A DNA stretch of 64,000 nt, taken from assembly GCF_047663525.1 (NCBI RefSeq), contig NC_092617.1:4158501-4222500 (forward strand). Reading direction: 5' to 3'. Numbering within the stretch: the stretch's first letter is position 1; the number at the start of each line of letters is the position of its first letter. Under the pieces are notes generated by a model. The model made no database searches. It saw only the letters and a program-made list of their open reading frames with translations, and was not told the DNA's origin. This stretch comes from Anas platyrhynchos. Taxonomy: Eukaryota; Chordata; Aves; Anseriformes; Anatidae. Both the position numbers and the translations under genes were made by a program. Shown piece by piece: positions 63,497 through 64,000 of this stretch.

Positions 63497-64000
63497 ATGT
63501 TATAAGTTAGACCACACAATTTACTGGTCTATTGAAATTATTTTATTAATCAAGTAAGCAGACACAAGCAAAACAGCGCTGGGCGGCTGGGGAGTCTCCG
63601 CTCCACCATGGCACACAACTTCCCCTTTCCAGTGTTGCTGTTTTACAGCATTGAAGTTCCGGCTTGTCGAGACCTGTCGACTTGTCGAGACCTGTCGCCT
63701 TGTCGACTTGTCGAGAGTTGTTCTGAGGCTGCGCAGTCTGTTGATGGGGGTCGTTATTCTTCCTCCGGTGATCACGCATTGTGCTTGTGTTCAGGTGGGG
63801 GCAAAACAAGATGTCTTGCAGTAGATGGGTAGTATCCTACAGAATCTTTGTTTTAACAAGGATGTTTACCCAACCCCCCTTCCCCATTTGTCCCCATGTT
63901 ACAATGCTGTGAGTTGTGAAACCTTATCTCCTCAGTAGATTCTTTAAATTCTCAAGGACAATGAACAAACCCCTACTAATTTATCACAGGCACAAGGCTT
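63497..64000 (-). mobile_element. LTR, partial, reaching the window end
   Basis: Inverted LTR: at its left TGTTATAAGTTAGACC, then AATAAAA-type sequence, then GGGGAGTCTCCGCTCCACC near 63588. It resembles 4239-4800 and 16437-17119. The other end lies near or beyond 64000. Confidence 0.55.
63658..63720 (+). repeat. Tandem GTCGA-rich repeat within LTR
   Basis: About three units of 18 bp of the type CTTGTCGAGACCTGTCGA in the presumed U3 region, with seven GTCG motifs in about 60 bp. CpG-rich in an otherwise ordinary context. Confidence 0.75.

Noticed and set aside
63658-63720. GTCGA repeat as a possible CRISPR-like array
   Set aside because: There are no spacers, the unit is 18 bp and contiguous, and the context is an avian LTR.

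Overview
The window is bird nuclear DNA, most likely from a neoavian species. Three things support this: intron-free olfactory receptor (OR) coding exons of the avian-expanded family 14, many CR1 LINE fragments with the typical repeated ATTCTGTG-type 3' ends, and LTR retroelements whose ends resemble avian ERVL-type LTRs (that last match is from memory and was not searched). No bacterial operon, CRISPR array, rRNA or tRNA gene was seen. No multi-exon protein gene was recognised.

Genes. Four full-length family-14-like ORs are present: 855-1790 (-), 5561-6514 (+), 30015-30947 (+) and 45016-45951 (-). Two carry in-frame deletions inside transmembrane helices (one residue in TM2 of the first, four residues in TM3 of the second). 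Three truncated or frameshifted family-14 relics lie at 32286-32407 (+), 39504-39742 (-) and 40233-40303 (-). A decayed OR of a different family lies at 23329-24100 (-). Each complete OR has a pyrimidine-rich splice acceptor 20-25 bp before its ATG, which fits the usual arrangement of 5' non-coding exon(s) plus a single coding exon.

Mobile DNA. Three ERVL-like elements with a Lys-type primer-binding site share a membrane-protein-like leader ORF. Element A (12645-16435, +) has equal-length, apparently identical LTRs and one uninterrupted 779-codon ORF fusing the leader to RNase H and integrase. Element D (54117-58194, -) has lost its 3' end. Element E (31025-32285, +) is a remnant next to an OR. 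A fourth remnant, F, lies at 62735-63496. A second family with a tRNA-Phe-type primer-binding site encodes Gag only: C (51972-54099, -) is young and complete at its ends, while B (17159-19216, +) is rearranged and carries the same pol/CR1/LTR junction as the C-D locus. Solo or partial LTRs occur near 4239, 7080, 16437, 38101, 43869 and 63497. At least thirteen CR1 pieces are present.

Duplication structure. Much of the remainder consists of a few non-coding block types copied in both orientations. Block 1 is about 600 bp and contains a roughly 64-bp TGACCT-bearing repeat. Block 2 follows block 1. Block 3 contains the phrase CTGTGCTGAGAAAAGTC. Block 4 carries (TTTTA)n tracts. Block 5 covers about 2830-4130 and 47560-48870. 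The region therefore reads as an OR14 cluster growing by segmental duplication, with young retroelements landing at or near block boundaries. How the ORs are expressed cannot be read from the sequence.

Limits. All homology calls are by eye. LTR identity, repeat boundaries and class assignments need alignment.
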